A stretch of DNA of 64,000 nt from Ceratobasidium sp. AG-K (GCA_037039685.1 JAWNGF010000002.1:124001-188000), one strand, 5' to 3'; counted from the stretch's first letter, positions 10,701 to 20,353 are shown. Notes: generated by a model from the letters alone, not told the origin. Made by a program: numbers and translations.

Positions 10701-13700
10701 CTGTGTGTGGAGAGACCAAAGAACCGGCAACGGAAACAATGTACTTTAGAGCGACAAATGAATCTACCATTGTTTACGCGAACGTTGCCGGAATCACAGA
10801 ACCTATCCCAACCCTCATCGATTCTGGAGCATCAAAGAACTTCTTGGACATCTCGTGGGCTCGATCCAACAACATTCCACTCATGGAACTCTCCACTCCG
10901 CGAAAAGTAATTGGTATCCAGGGGAAGGAACTCCCTCACCAAATACGTTTTAAGGCGAAGCTAGAACTAAATGTGGAGGGAAGGACCTTCAAACAGGCCT
11001 TCTTTGCTATGCCTACTGGGGAAACTAAACTTATCCTGGGGTTGGAATGGTTAGAAGAAGCAAACCCGGTCATTGATTGGAAAACAAAGCACATATCATG
11101 GCGGCCAGAACCCATACAAGCAAGAACGGCCTCAATAGACAACCTACCAGAAGAATTCAAGGAATTTGCCGATGTCTTCAGTGAAGAGAAATTCAAAAGA
11201 ATCCCGAATCACCGTCCATACGACTGCGCCATCGACTTCAAGGAAGGAGCTGAACTCCCGAAACCTGCCAGACCTATCCCTCTCTCTCCAGCAGAATCTA
11301 TTGCACTAAGAGAATACCTGGATGAAGAAATCGCGGCGGGGAAAATTCGACCAAGCAAATCACCCATTGCATCCCCTTGTTTTTTTGTCAAAAAACCTAT
11401 CGATCCAAAAAATCCAGGGGCAGTTCGCCAACTACGACTCGTCCAAGACCTCAGAGGGGTAAACGCCATTACAAAGGACGACAGATTCCCTATGCCCCTA
11501 ATGGAAGACCTCCTGGATAAAATCAAGGACGCAAAAATTTTTTCCAAGATCGATCTACGCATGGGTTTCAACAATATCAGAATTAGGGAAGGCGACGAAT
11601 GGAAGACAGCTTTCAGAACAAAAGAAGGACTGTTCGAATACGTCGTCATGCCTTTCGGACTGAAGAACGCGCCCGCCATCTTCCAAAGATATATGAATCA
11701 CATTTTCCATGATCTTATCGACGTATGCGTCATAGTATACATTGACGACATCCTTGTCTTCTCTAAGGACAGAAGCCAACATACCGTGGATGTCAGAAAA
11801 GTACTGAAGATCTTACTGGAGGAGAATCTTTTTGCAAAGCTTCCAAAATGCGAGTTCTTCGTCACCAAATTGACATATACTGGACTTGGAATCAGCGATT
11901 CAGGCATCTCTATGGAGGAAGAAAAAGTAAAGGCAATAAAGGAATGGAAGGAGCCAAGAACGGTCAAGCAAGTACAGGCATTCCTAGGATTCGCAAATTT
12001 TTACCGAAGATTTGTACCAAATTTCAGCCGATTAGCAAAACCCCTGACAACCTTGACAAGAAAGGAGAACAAATGGGAATGGGGAAACAATCAGCAGGAA
12101 GCTTTTGAAGCCCTAAAAGCGGAAATCAGCAAGGAACCCACTCTACGCCATCCGAACCCTGACAAACCTTTCTTCTTGGAAACAGACGCGAGTGGAATAG
12201 CAATGGGAGCAATCCTGTCGCAAAGGCAAGATGATGGCTACCTACACCCTATCGCTTTTCTGTCAAAATCTTTCAACGAGGCTCAGCTCAACTATGACGT
12301 CCACGACAAGGAACTTATGGCAATTATAGAATCTTTAACACATTGGAGGCTGTACCTTGAAGGAACAAGGGACCCTATCACCATCTACACCGATCATAGG
12401 AACCTACAATTCTGGAAGGAAGCAAGAACGTTCAACCGCCGACACGCAAGATGGCACCAATTACTTGCTTCCTATAACTTTGACATCATATATCGCCCTG
12501 GCATCCTGTCATCAAAACCGGACCTGTTGTCAAGACGGTCAGACCATGAAGATATTCCAACGCCTGAACAAGTTATGATATCCGTTGAAAGGTTCAAAGG
12601 ATTTATGGGACAAGTAGACACAAACATCATAGAAACTATCAGGGAGGCTCAGGAAACAGATGAAGGATTAGCGCAAATCAAAGAAATCTGCAGGTCAAGG
12701 GAAACGTTACCAAAAACCCTACAACACAGCGCAAAAGATTATGATTTCAAGGAGGGACTATTATGGTTCAAAGGAAGGATCTACGTGCCGGAAGATAAGG
12801 AATCCAGACTGGCCATCATGCGAGTTCATCATGACTCAAAAATCGCAGGACATCAAGGACAAGCTAGAACACTGGAACTAATATCAAGAAGGTACTTCTG
12901 GCCAGGGATGAAACAAAGCATAAACAGATACGTGGAATCCTGCGAGACCTGCCAGCGGACAAAGGGATCGAAGTCAATAGTCCCAATCAAGCCTCTGGAC
13001 ATTCCAAAAGGACCGTGGGAAGACATAGCGTTCGACTTTGTGGTGAAGTTACCAAAATCCAGAGGATCAGATAGCATCTTGGTAGTGGTGGACCGATTCT
13101 CAAGAATGGCGCACTTCATACCCTGCAAAGAATCTCACACGGCAAGCGACCTTGCAAATCTTTTCATCACAGATGTTTGGAAACTGCATGGTTTCCCAAA
13201 GAGCACAACCTCAGACCGAGGGACTACTTTCAATTCCAAACTTATGAAAGCCATTTATGAGAAAATTGGAACTAGCCCAGGTTTCAGTACTGCCTACCAC
13301 CCCCAAACAGATGGAATAACGGAGAGAATCAATCAATGGATGGAAGGCTGGCTACGATCATTTGTCAACTACCGACAGGATGATTGGGCGGACTTATTAC
13401 CGATTGCGGAGTTCAGCTATAATCTACAGAAGCATCGCGTAACGGGTAGTTCCCCTTTCGAGATCGTCTATGGGAGGGAACCACTGTGGAACATCTCAGC
13501 GGAAGAATCAGCGGTTCCAGAAGCAAACAACATCACAGGAAAATGGCGTAAAATCCGCGACGAAGCAATTGCATCTATGGAAACCCAAAAGCTCCCAGGA
13601 GAAGAACCAAAGAACAAGTATCAAGAAGGAGATCTAGTATGGCTACTGGGAAAAAACATTCAAACAAAGAGACCATCAAAGAAACTGGACAACAAAAAGC

Positions 13701-14617
13701 ACGGGCCATTTGTCGTGAAGCGACAGATAGGATCACACGCCTATGAGCTGGATCTGCCGGCAACAATGAGGGTGCACCCTGTTTTCCACATCGATTTGCT
13801 CAACCCTTACAAGGGAGACACCGAATTCAGCCGCAACCAACCCCGACCACCGCCGATCATAACAGAGGAAGGAGAAGAAGAATATGAAGTAGAGAAGATC
13901 TTGGACTGGAAGGAGACAAAGGATGGCCTTTTTTACAGGGTCAGATGGAAGGGTTATGGAAGTGAAGAAGACACGGAACAAAGGGCAGAAGATTTTGGTC
14001 ACCTTTCAAAGATCATCAAGGACCTCCTACACCGACACCCCGAAGCTCCCACGCCATCTAACTACGCTCCAGGGAAGATAAAAGGCAGGAGGAGTAAAAC
14101 GAGTAGTGTCACTTGCAAAACTTGCTACTACTCCAAGAATCACCACCAACTCTACGCTTTAAACCTTTTCTGCCCTCTACAATGCCTGCTGTCACCCGCT
14201 CCACCATTACCAACAACCTCACCCGCGTCCTTGAAGGACCTGCCTTCGCCACAGCAAGGATCCTCTACTCCGGAGCCGCCCTCTACGTCTTCAAGAGGTC
14301 GCAACAAAGCTCTGGAAGAATGCACTTTAGGGCGTCGGACGACGTCCTGCACTCGGACCTGGGAGAATTCCAATGGGTCGGAAAGAAGTGGCCAACACGC
14401 ATGCAACTCCTACGGAAGGATATATATGTCTGCCGAGGGTGCGCGGCTTTCCAGGTCTCCGAGGTTGTCCTCCTCTCCACCCACATGCTCGGGGTGGTTG
14501 AATGGGGACAAGAAGGAGCGTATTCAAGCGAATGGGTACCAGGGTACGACGGAAGGCAGCCAACGCTCCGACCTAGATGGAACGACGCTTGGGACGCCAA
14601 TTACGAGAAGGACCTGA
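10646..14617 (+). CDS. pol: Element C pol: protease, RT, RNase H, integrase, chromodomain
   Basis: The only uninterrupted pol in the window. It has no ATG near its start; the frame opens at 10646 within gag and is reached by the predicted -1 slip. Counting from 10703: protease DSG at about residues 40-42; RT with [10 protein letters not shown] and YIDD at about 345-349; RNase H (ETDASGIAMG) near 490; integrase HHCC finger at about 708-750; integrase core acidic residues near 776, 838 and 873; chromodomain at about 1056-1112 (EEYEVEKILDW, RVRWKGYG, no TWEP tryptophan). The last 145 or so codons overlap ORF3 in another frame and look like noise (Ser/Pro/Thr-rich, poorly conserved between copies). 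The product copies element RNA to DNA and inserts it. Confidence 0.93.
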   Translation, partial: RKGGNNRRRLGKRRGLPLTVCGETKEPATETMYFRATNESTIVYANVAGITEPIPTLIDSGASKNFLDISWARSNNIPLMELSTPRKVIGIQGKELPHQIRFKAKLELNVEGRTFKQAFFAMPTGETKLILGLEWLEEANPVIDWKTKHISWRPEPIQARTASIDNLPEEFKEFADVFSEEKFKRIPNHRPYDCAIDFKEGAELPKPARPIPLSPAESIALREYLDEEIAAGKIRPSKSPIASPCFFVKKPIDPKNPGAVRQLRLVQDLRGVNAITKDDRFPMPLMEDLLDKIKDAKIFSKIDLRMGFNNIRIREGDEWKTAFRTKEGLFEYVVMPFGLKNAPAIFQRYMNHIFHDLIDVCVIVYIDDILVFSKDRSQHTVDVRKVLKILLEENLFAKLPKCEFFVTKLTYTGLGISDSGISMEEEKVKAIKEWKEPRTVKQVQAFLGFANFYRRFVPNFSRLAKPLTTLTRKENKWEWGNNQQEAFEALKAEISKEPTLRHPNPDKPFFLETDASGIAMGAILSQRQDDGYLHPIAFLSKSFNEAQLNYDVHDKELMAIIESLTHWRLYLEGTRDPITIYTDHRNLQFWKEARTFNRRHARWHQLLASYNFDIIYRPGILSSKPDLLSRRSDHEDIPTPEQVMISVERFKGFMGQVDTNIIETIREAQETDEGLAQIKEICRSRETLPKTLQHSAKDYDFKEGLLWFKGRIYVPEDKESRLAIMRVHHDSKIAGHQGQARTLELISRRYFWPGMKQSINRYVESCETCQRTKGSKSIVPIKPLDIPKGPWEDIAFDFVVKLPKSRGSDSILVVVDRFSRMAHFIPCKESHTASDLANLFITDVWKLHGFPKSTTSDRGTTFNSKLMKAIYEKIGTSPGFSTAYHPQTDGITERINQWMEGWLRSFVNYRQDDWADLLPIAEFSYNLQKHRVTGSSPFEIVYGREPLWNISAEESAVPEANNITGKWRKIRDEAIASMETQKLPGEEPKNKYQEGDLVWLLGKNIQTKRPSKKLDNKKHGPFVVKRQIGSHAYELDLPATMRVHPVFHIDLLNPYKGDTEFSRNQPRPPPIITEEGEEEYEVEKILDWKETKDGLFYRVRWKGYGSEEDTEQRAEDFGHLSKIIKDLLHRHPEAPTPSNYAPGKIKGRRSKTSSVTCKTCYYSKNHHQLYALNLFCPLQCLLSPAPPLPTTSPASLKDLPSPQQGSSTPEPPSTSSRGRNKALEECTLGRRTTSCTRTWENSNGSERSGQHACNSYGRIYMSAEGARLSRSPRLSSSPPTCSGWLNGDKKERIQANGYQGTTEGSQRSDLDGTTLGTPITRRT
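10676..10717 (+). promoter_or_regulatory. Predicted -1 frameshift signal, gag to pol of element C
   Basis: GGGAAAA at 10676-10682 is in the gag phase G GGA AAA and lies in the 10646-10700 overlap. After a 5-base spacer, GGTCTC (10688-10693) can pair with GAGACC (10712-10717), forming a hairpin across the gag stop. Pol is the -1 frame. B (5486-5527) and D (minus strand, heptamer 25116-25122) have the same words. Confidence 0.65.
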
Positions 14618-14946
14618 GCGACTGGAGGATGGAGAGGGGCAGGTACCAGAAGGAGAAGATCGATTGGGAGCCTTACTGGTGGAAGAAGGAGGAGACTGAT
14701 GTGTCGGCATGGAAGGAGGCAGAGCCCGACGTACGCCAGTGGGATGGAGAATTCGTGGAGGCCCAGAAGAGGGTTTTGGACTGGGCCAAGGCGGACTGGA
14801 CTAAGGAGGAGACCTGGGAGGAATGGGAGAAATTCTCGGACGAACCAGGCAATACCACCTTCAATCCCATCGACCTGACCTTGGAGGAGGACGAGGGACT
14901 GGAGGAGTACATGCTTGCAAAAGGCAAGGATTGTGGGATCCAGTAG
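14182..14946 (+). CDS. Element C ORF3, conserved 254-aa protein of unknown function
   Basis: ATG 14182 (MPAV) to TAG 14944-14946. The encoded protein is the same length as in B and D, with about 26 replacements in 254 residues relative to D by eye. The motif VCRGCAAFQVSEVVLLS and the Trp-rich C-terminal part (DVSAWKEAEPDVRQWD, TWEEWEKF) are shared. The first 436 bp overlap the pol tail. No transmembrane helix, signal peptide or known catalytic motif is visible. An env-like position with a soluble, acidic, Trp-rich product is unusual for a chromovirus. It could be an accessory packaging or nuclear factor, but this is speculation. Confidence 0.82.
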   Translation: MPAVTRSTITNNLTRVLEGPAFATARILYSGAALYVFKRSQQSSGRMHFRASDDVLHSDLGEFQWVGKKWPTRMQLLRKDIYVCRGCAAFQVSEVVLLSTHMLGVVEWGQEGAYSSEWVPGYDGRQPTLRPRWNDAWDANYEKDLSDWRMERGRYQKEKIDWEPYWWKKEETDVSAWKEAEPDVRQWDGEFVEAQKRVLDWAKADWTKEETWEEWEKFSDEPGNTTFNPIDLTLEEDEGLEEYMLAKGKDCGIQ

Positions 14947-14988
14947 AGTCCATCCAGGTCCCCTAGATGGTCTCTTAGGGGGGAGTAA

Positions 14989-15444
14989 TGTCGTGAGCTA
15001 GCTCACTCCATCGGACTCGCCTGTTGTCTTGCCCACCTGTTCCCTTCTCTTGTGTTGTGTTTCCGTTTCTGTTCGCCGCGTTGCCACCTTCTTGTGGTTA
15101 TTCTGTTACGTTGTGTAACGCGGCTGTGCTTTGTACGAGTCATGTCTGTTTATACAGCATGACTCACATGGACACTCCTGACTGGTTGACTGCTGTGACT
15201 CATGTGGCTGCGTTCTGTATGACTTGGCCTCCTTTTGATTATATATAGAGGACCAACAAGCCTGGCAACCCCAGCTTGTTTTGTCTCGTCAAACATCCCC
15301 TCTGAGTGACGCTTAGAACCACCCCTACCCTCAAGAGCCTACAGACGCTTAAGTGTGTTGCGGTTCAAGAGGTCACTTAGGTCTTAGTACCGTCCACTCT
15401 CCATTGCGGCTTGCCTCATAGCCACCAAGAAGAAGCTTAAGACA
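14989..15444 (+). repeat. 3' LTR of element C
   Basis: Preceded by the purine tract AGGGGGGAGTAA (14977-14988). It starts TGTCGTGAGC and ends TTAAGACA, where the other LTRs have TTACGACA. Four differences from the 5' LTR, three of them CpG transitions. Confidence 0.93.
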
Positions 15445-15449
15445 CAATT

Positions 15450-16439
15450 GCGGAATTCAGCTATAATCTGCAGAAGCACCGCGTAACAGGTAGTTCCCCT
15501 TTCGAAATAGTCTACGGGAGGGAACCACTGTGGAACATTTCAGCAGAAGAATCAGCGGTTCCGGAAGCAAACAACATCACAGGAAAATGGCAGAAAATCC
15601 ACAACGAAGCAATTGCATCAATGGAAACCCAAAGGCTCCCGGGAGAAGAACCAAAGAGCAAGTACCAAGAAGGAGATCTAGTATGGCTGCTGGGAAAGAA
15701 CATTCAAACAAAAAGACCTGCAAAAAAACTGGATAACAGAAAGCACGGGCCATTTATTGTGAAGCGAAAGATAGGGTCACACACTTATGAGCTCGATTTG
15801 CCGGCAACAATGAGGGTGCACCCTGTTTTTCACATCGATTTGCTCAGCCCTTACAAAGAAGACACTGAATTCAGCCGTAACCAACCCCGACCACCACCGG
15901 TCATAACGGAAAAAGGAGAAGAGGAATATGAAGTAGAAAAGATCATGGATTGGAAGGAAACAAAGGACGGGCTTTTCTACAGGGTCAGATGGAAGGGTTA
16001 TGGCGACGAAGAAGACACGGAACAAAGGGCAGAAGATTTTGGCCACTTGTCCAAGATCATCAAGGACTTGCTACGCCGACACCCTGAAGCTCCAACACCA
16101 TCCAACTATGTCGCAAGAAAGATAAAAGGGAGGAGGGGAACAACCAGTAGCGATATCTGCAAAACTTGCAACTACTCCAATCTTTGCTCCTCACACAACG
16201 CACTAAATCTTCTCTGTCACCAACAATGCCTGCCGTCTCCCGCTCCACCATCGCCAACAACCTCACCCGCATCCTTGACGGACCAGCATTTGCTACGGCA
16301 AGAATCCTGGACGCTGGGGCCGCTCTCTACGTCTTCAAAAGGTCCCAACAAGGCTTGGGCAGAATGCACTTTAGGGCGTCGGACGACATCTTGCACTCGG
16401 ACCTGGGAGAATTCCAGTGGGTCGGAAAGAAATGGCTGA
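15450..16439 (+). pseudogene. pol: Element B pol, 3' part: integrase end and chromodomain
   Basis: Resumes in frame at GCG GAA TTC after the second copy of CAATT (15445-15449). It holds the end of the integrase (GSSPFEIVYGREPLW, then the GDLVWLLGKNI segment) and the chromodomain (EEYEVEKIMDW, FYRVRWKGYG). The chromodomain lacks the usual TWEP tryptophan; this family has DTEQRAEDF instead. The frame runs on past the chromodomain to 16439, overlapping ORF3 for about 210 bp. This tail is about 180 bp shorter than in C and is poorly conserved, so it is probably not under selection. Confidence 0.85.
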
Positions 16440-16990
16440 CACACATGCAACTCCTACGAAGGGACATCTTCATTTGTCGAGGGTGCGCAGCGTTCCAGGT
16501 TTCGGAGGTCGTCCTCCTTTCCACCCATATGCTCGGAGTTGTGGAATGGGGACAAGAAGGGGCATACTCAAGCGAGTGGGTGCCAGGATATGAGGGTAGA
16601 CCACCAACACTCCGACCCAGGTGGAACGACGCTTGGGATGCCAACTACAAGAAGGACCTGAGCGACTGGAGGATGGAGAGGGGCAGATACCAGAAGGAGA
16701 AGACCGAATGGGAACCTTACTGGTGGAAGAGGGAGGAGACTGACGTGTCGGCATGGAAGGAAGCAGAGCCCGATGTACGACAGTGGGATGAGGAGTTTGT
16801 AGAGGTCCAGAAGAGGGTCTTGGACTGGACCAAGGCAGATTGGACAAAGGAGGAGACCTGGGAAGAATGGGAGAAATTCTCGGACAAACCGGGGAACACC
16901 GTTTTCAATCCCATCGACCTGACCTTGGAGGACGAGGAGGGGTTGGAAGAGCATATGCTAAAGAAGGAAAGGGACTGTGCAGTGCAGTAG
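16226..16990 (+). CDS. Element B ORF3, conserved 254-aa protein of unknown function
   Basis: A third ORF between pol and the 3' LTR, in a different frame from pol and overlapping its tail. ATG 16226 is chosen because all three copies (B, C, D) begin MPAV here. All three are exactly 254 codons plus stop, with no indel or stop, although gag and pol of this copy are wrecked. Conserved features: a central segment with a Cys pair (ICRGCAAFQVSEVVLLS), WGQEGAYSSEWVPGY, and a C-terminal half very rich in Trp, Glu and Lys. No signal peptide or membrane segment is visible, so it does not look like an envelope protein. I do not recognise the family. The position suggests expression by reinitiation or a spliced subgenomic mRNA. 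Confidence 0.8.
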   Translation: MPAVSRSTIANNLTRILDGPAFATARILDAGAALYVFKRSQQGLGRMHFRASDDILHSDLGEFQWVGKKWLTHMQLLRRDIFICRGCAAFQVSEVVLLSTHMLGVVEWGQEGAYSSEWVPGYEGRPPTLRPRWNDAWDANYKKDLSDWRMERGRYQKEKTEWEPYWWKREETDVSAWKEAEPDVRQWDEEFVEVQKRVLDWTKADWTKEETWEEWEKFSDKPGNTVFNPIDLTLEDEEGLEEHMLKKERDCAVQ

Positions 16991-17031
16991 GTCCGTTTAG
17001 GTCCCCAAAACGGACTCTTAGGGGGGAGTAA

Positions 17032-17488
17032 TGTCGTGAGCTAGCTCACTCCATCGGACTCGCCTGTTGTCGCACCCGCCTGTCTTCCCTCTTGTGTTAC
17101 GTTCCCCGTTTCCGTTTGCCGCGTTGCCACCTTCTTGTGGTTATTCTGTTACATTGTGTAACGCAGCTGTGCTTTGTACAAGTCATGTCTGTTCATACAG
17201 CATGACTCACTTGGACACTCCTGACTGGTTGACTGCTTTGACTCGTGTGGCTACGCTTTGTATGACTTGGCCACGTTCTGAATATATATAGAGGACCAAC
17301 AAGCCTGGCTACCCCAGCTTGTTTTGTCTCGTCAAAACATCCCCTTTGAGTGACACTTTGAACCACCCCTACCCTCAAGAGCCTACAGATGCTTAAGTGT
17401 GTTGCGGTTCAAGAGGTCACTTAGGTCTTAGTGCCGTCCACTCTCCGTCGCGGCTTGTCTCATAGCCACCAAGAAGAAGCTTACGACA
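17032..17488 (+). repeat. 3' LTR of element B
   Basis: Preceded by the purine tract AGGGGGGAGTAA. It starts TGTCGTGAGC and ends TTACGACA. It differs from the 5' copy at ten positions by eye, every one of them CG versus TG or CA. Confidence 0.93.
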
Positions 17489-17493
17489 CAAGC

Positions 17494-19467
17494 AAAGAAC
17501 AAGAAGCCATGGATGCACTAAAAGAAGCCCTTAAGGTGGCACCTGTAATGATGCAGCCCAATCAAAATAAGGAATTTTTCCTCGAAACAGATGCGTCGGG
17601 ATTTGCCACAGGAGCAGTTTTATCTCAGAAAGATGAAGAAGGGAAATTACACCCTGTAGCTTTTCTTTCTAAATCACTAAATCCGGCTGAACAAAACTAC
17701 AACATTTTCAACAAAGAACTATTGGCAATCATTAGGGCCTTCAAGGAATGGCGGCACTTACTTCAAGGCACAGAAAAAGCCATTCAAGTGATAACAGACC
17801 ACAAAAATTTGGAATACTTCTCATCATCCAAACAATTGAACCAACGCCAAATCCGCTGGATGAATTTCTTGGTGGACTTCAACTTCCAAATCTTGTACAG
17901 GCCAGGAAACCAAAACAAGAAAGCAGACATTCTCTCGAGGCGATATGACCTAGAACCTTTGGGGGGGGTAGAGAACCAAGTTCTCCTCAAACCAGACATT
18001 TTTATTTTGGCTATTACCCCTGACCAGGAGATTAACGATCTAATCAGAGAAGCAATCCTCCAAGATCCCAGATTAGAGGAAGCCCACAATAAGCTGAGAA
18101 ACGGAGAAAAGGTCAAAGATTGGGAATACAGAGAAGGACTCCTAATGTTCAAAGGAAAGATCTTTGTCCCCAAGGATGAAACCGTCAGAAACCTGATATT
18201 GGAATCGCACCATGACAATATTACAGCTGGGCATCCTGGACAAGCAAGAACATTGGAATTGGTCTCAAGAACTTACTACTGGCCAACCATGAAGAAATTT
18301 GTCAACTCTTACATGCCACACTGCGAAACATGCATTCGAGTTAAACCATCAAACCAACTCCCCACAGGACTACTGCATCCTTTACATATTCCTGAGAGAC
18401 CTTGGGAAGAGATCTCCTACAACATGATTGTAGGGCTCCCAGAATCAGAAGGATATGACACAATCTTGACGGTGGTAGATCAGTTCTCCAAGATGGCACA
18501 CTATCTCCCTTGCAAATCAACGGCCACAGCAGTAGACATAGCCAATATCTTTGTTGCAAACATTTGGAAACTTCACGGCACCCCAAAAGCAACAGTCTTG
18601 GATAGAGGATCCACTTTCAACTCAAAGTTCATTAGGCATCTGTACAAACGGTTGGATGTAAAACCCACCTTCAGCACAGCCTACCATCCAAGGACAGACG
18701 GACAGTCAGAACGGGCAAACCAAGTTGTTGAAATCTTTATCAGGGCTTTTGTCAACCATAGGCAAAACGACTGGGTGGCCCTGCTCCCTATGGCAGAATT
18801 TGCTTACAACAATGGAATCCAAGCATCCACTGGCAAAACCCCTTTCCAGATCTGCCAGGGTTTCAACCCTAGAATGAACATCGGGGAAGAATCAGATTAT
18901 ACTGTTCCTGAAGCTGATGCCCATGCAGAATTCCTGTTGAAAGGATACAATGAAGTCAAAGCCGCCCTCATTCTGGCAAATCAGTCCTACAAACACTACT
19001 TTGATAAAGGAGCCAAAGAACCAGAAGAGATAAACCCGGGAGATAAAGTCTGGCTTAATCATCAGAACATTTCCACAGACAGACCCTCAGTAAAACTCTC
19101 CCACAAAGTTTTAGGCCCTTACAAGGTAATGGAAAAAGTAGGGACTCATGCCTTTAGACTGGAATTACCAAAATCAATGAAGATTCATCCTGTCTTCCAT
19201 GTCATGCTGCTCAAGAAATTCCACTCTGATCCCCACAGCCGCGAACCTGCTCAACCACCCCCTATTGTCACACAAGAAGGAGAAGAAGAGTGGGAAGTCA
19301 AAGAGATCCTTAATTCCAAAAAAATCCACCATCAACTCCACTATTATGTCAAGTGGAAAGGATACTCTCATGCAGACAACTCTTGGCAATCAAAGGAAGA
19401 TCTCAAGAACGCTCCTGAACTGGTGGATAAATTTCACAAACTCCACCCCACCGCGCCAGGCCCTTAG
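17494..19467 (+). pseudogene. pol: Element A pol, 3' part: RNase H, integrase, chromodomain
   Basis: This continues the pol frame of element A after the nested insertion (codon phase matches 3035-3037). Visible in order: RNase H (FFLETDASGFATGAVLSQ, then VITDHKNLEYF); the integrase HHCC zinc finger (HHDNITAGHPGQ ... HCETC); the integrase DDE core (VDQFSKMAHYLP, DRGSTFNSKF, TDGQSERANQ); and a C-terminal chromodomain around 19280-19440 (EEWEVKEIL, YYVKWKGYS, then NSW), which in this family is thought to guide integration to heterochromatin. No stop interrupts this part, which ends at TAG 19465-19467. The whole gene is a pseudogene only because of the upstream TGA and the insertion. Confidence 0.88.
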
Positions 19468-19477
19468 GAGGGGGTAA

Positions 19478-19890
19478 TGTCATGAGCTTACTAAGCTCAG
19501 ACATTTTATTCTGATTTTATATCTTTTTTTCCAAACACTTTCCTTTTTCGGTACAAATGTCCTCTGGCGCTTAACTTGTATCATGTGATGTATTTGTCTT
19601 TTCATTTGATATTGGTGTTGCTTCTGGAACTTCCAGAATGTTGAGTCATGTCTCTTATCTTGCTTAACATTGGTTGTACTCGGCTTTCCCACACTGATAA
19701 ATGATGACGTGGCACTGATCCCTCATGTATATAAACCCAGAGGTCAAGCCGGTTAACAACAAGGCTTGACCTCCTCTCCACTAGGACTTGCTCAATCAAA
19801 TCCTCTCACTATCACTACTCCTTGGGTTCTAAGACTTGTCTAAGTCAAACCCCTTAACCTTATATACCTAATTGACCCAAGTCGGGACAG
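19478..19890 (+). repeat. 3' LTR of element A (right end uncertain)
   Basis: A polypurine tract AGGAGGGGGTAA directly precedes TGTCATGAGC at 19478. A TATA-like run (tatataaa) follows near 19727. LTRs of this group end in GACA; candidate ends are near 19890, 19898 and 19915. Without the 5' LTR the end cannot be fixed. Confidence 0.65.
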
Positions 19891-19941
19891 AGATTTACCG
19901 GACACGTTTGCAGACAGTCGGCGTCGTGTTGGTAGTAAATT

Positions 19942-20348
19942 CTATTGCTTATTAGAAGATTTTGAGTAAGAAACATTTTTAAGCACGTACTTTTCATAGT
20001 CCTGAACCCATGTAGCAAATCCTTGACAAAGCTGAGGCAAGTCAGCCTTTGGGATCTCATAGGCCATACATACTTTGACAAGTTTGATAAGCCGGACAAA
20101 ATGCTTATAGTATTTTGCGTTCTTGAATCGCTTGCGTAGGAGATGAGGTGCCAGTAAAGTTGCCCATAGAGACCAAGATTCAGCTATAAAATTTCCGCGC
20201 TTTGCCAGATTAGGTACACAACAGCCAAAGGACAAGGGGATTGTGTCGCCAGAGGATTCACATGTGTTGCCAATGAGTTCCCACATTGCTGCGTCAATCA
20301 AGTAAGATTCAGAACCATCATCCAGTTTATTGAAATCGTTGGTCCAGG
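19942..20348 (-). pseudogene. Tnp2-family transposase E, C-terminal part
   Basis: Continues in frame from 27574 after the GATTG duplication and runs open to the stop at 19942. Typical Tnp2 C-terminal pieces are seen: WELIGNTCESSGDTIPLSFG, an acidic/aromatic segment with WSLWATLLAPHLL, then YYKHFVRLIKLVK and QGFATWVQDYEKY, which is usual for basidiomycete copies. The open frame to its left on the minus strand (up to 20445) is only the LTR of D and should not be counted. The stop lies about 50 bp from the presumed end of element A's LTR. Confidence 0.75.
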
Positions 20349-20353
20349 GATTG

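Larger units (their letters stand above)
8214..15444 (+). mobile_element. Ty3/gypsy chromovirus C, nested in B (youngest copy)
   Basis: Flanked by CAATT (8209-8213 and 15445-15449). The LTRs are 456 bp each and differ at only four places by eye, the fewest of the three copies, which fits its innermost position. Pol (1304 codons) and ORF3 are open; gag has one TGA. It is therefore close to complete but probably not autonomous unless that stop is read through. Confidence 0.95.
3038..17488 (+). mobile_element. Ty3/gypsy chromovirus B, nested in A and interrupted by C
   Basis: Flanked by the 5-bp direct repeat CAAGC. The two LTRs (3038-3494 and 17032-17488) are both 457 bp and differ at ten places by eye. 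Element C (8214-15444) sits within its integrase gene. Without C and its duplicated 5 bp the element is about 7.2 kb, the same size as D. Gag and pol are broken by several stops and deletions, but the third ORF is intact. Confidence 0.95.
1..19890 (+). mobile_element. Ty3/gypsy chromodomain retrotransposon A, interrupted by element B
   Basis: Gag with a CCHC knuckle, then protease, RT, RNase H, integrase and a C-terminal chromodomain, then an LTR: the Ty3/gypsy chromovirus order. Positions 3038-17488 are a later insertion (element B). The reading frame resumes exactly at 17494 once B and one copy of its 5-bp target duplication CAAGC (3033-3037 and 17489-17493) are set aside. The 5' LTR lies outside the window. 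The right end is uncertain because there is no second LTR to compare. A carries one TGA in gag and one in pol, so this copy is probably dead. Confidence 0.9.

Noticed and set aside
14185..14617. Long C-terminal extension of pol after the chromodomain as a real domain
   Set aside because: It varies in length (shorter in B), is Ser/Pro/Thr-rich and diverges freely, while ORF3 in the overlapping frame is constant in length. Most likely a shadow of ORF3.
3517..16990. ORF3 as an envelope protein because of its position
   Set aside because: No signal peptide, no transmembrane helix, no furin-type site; the product is acidic and Trp-rich throughout.
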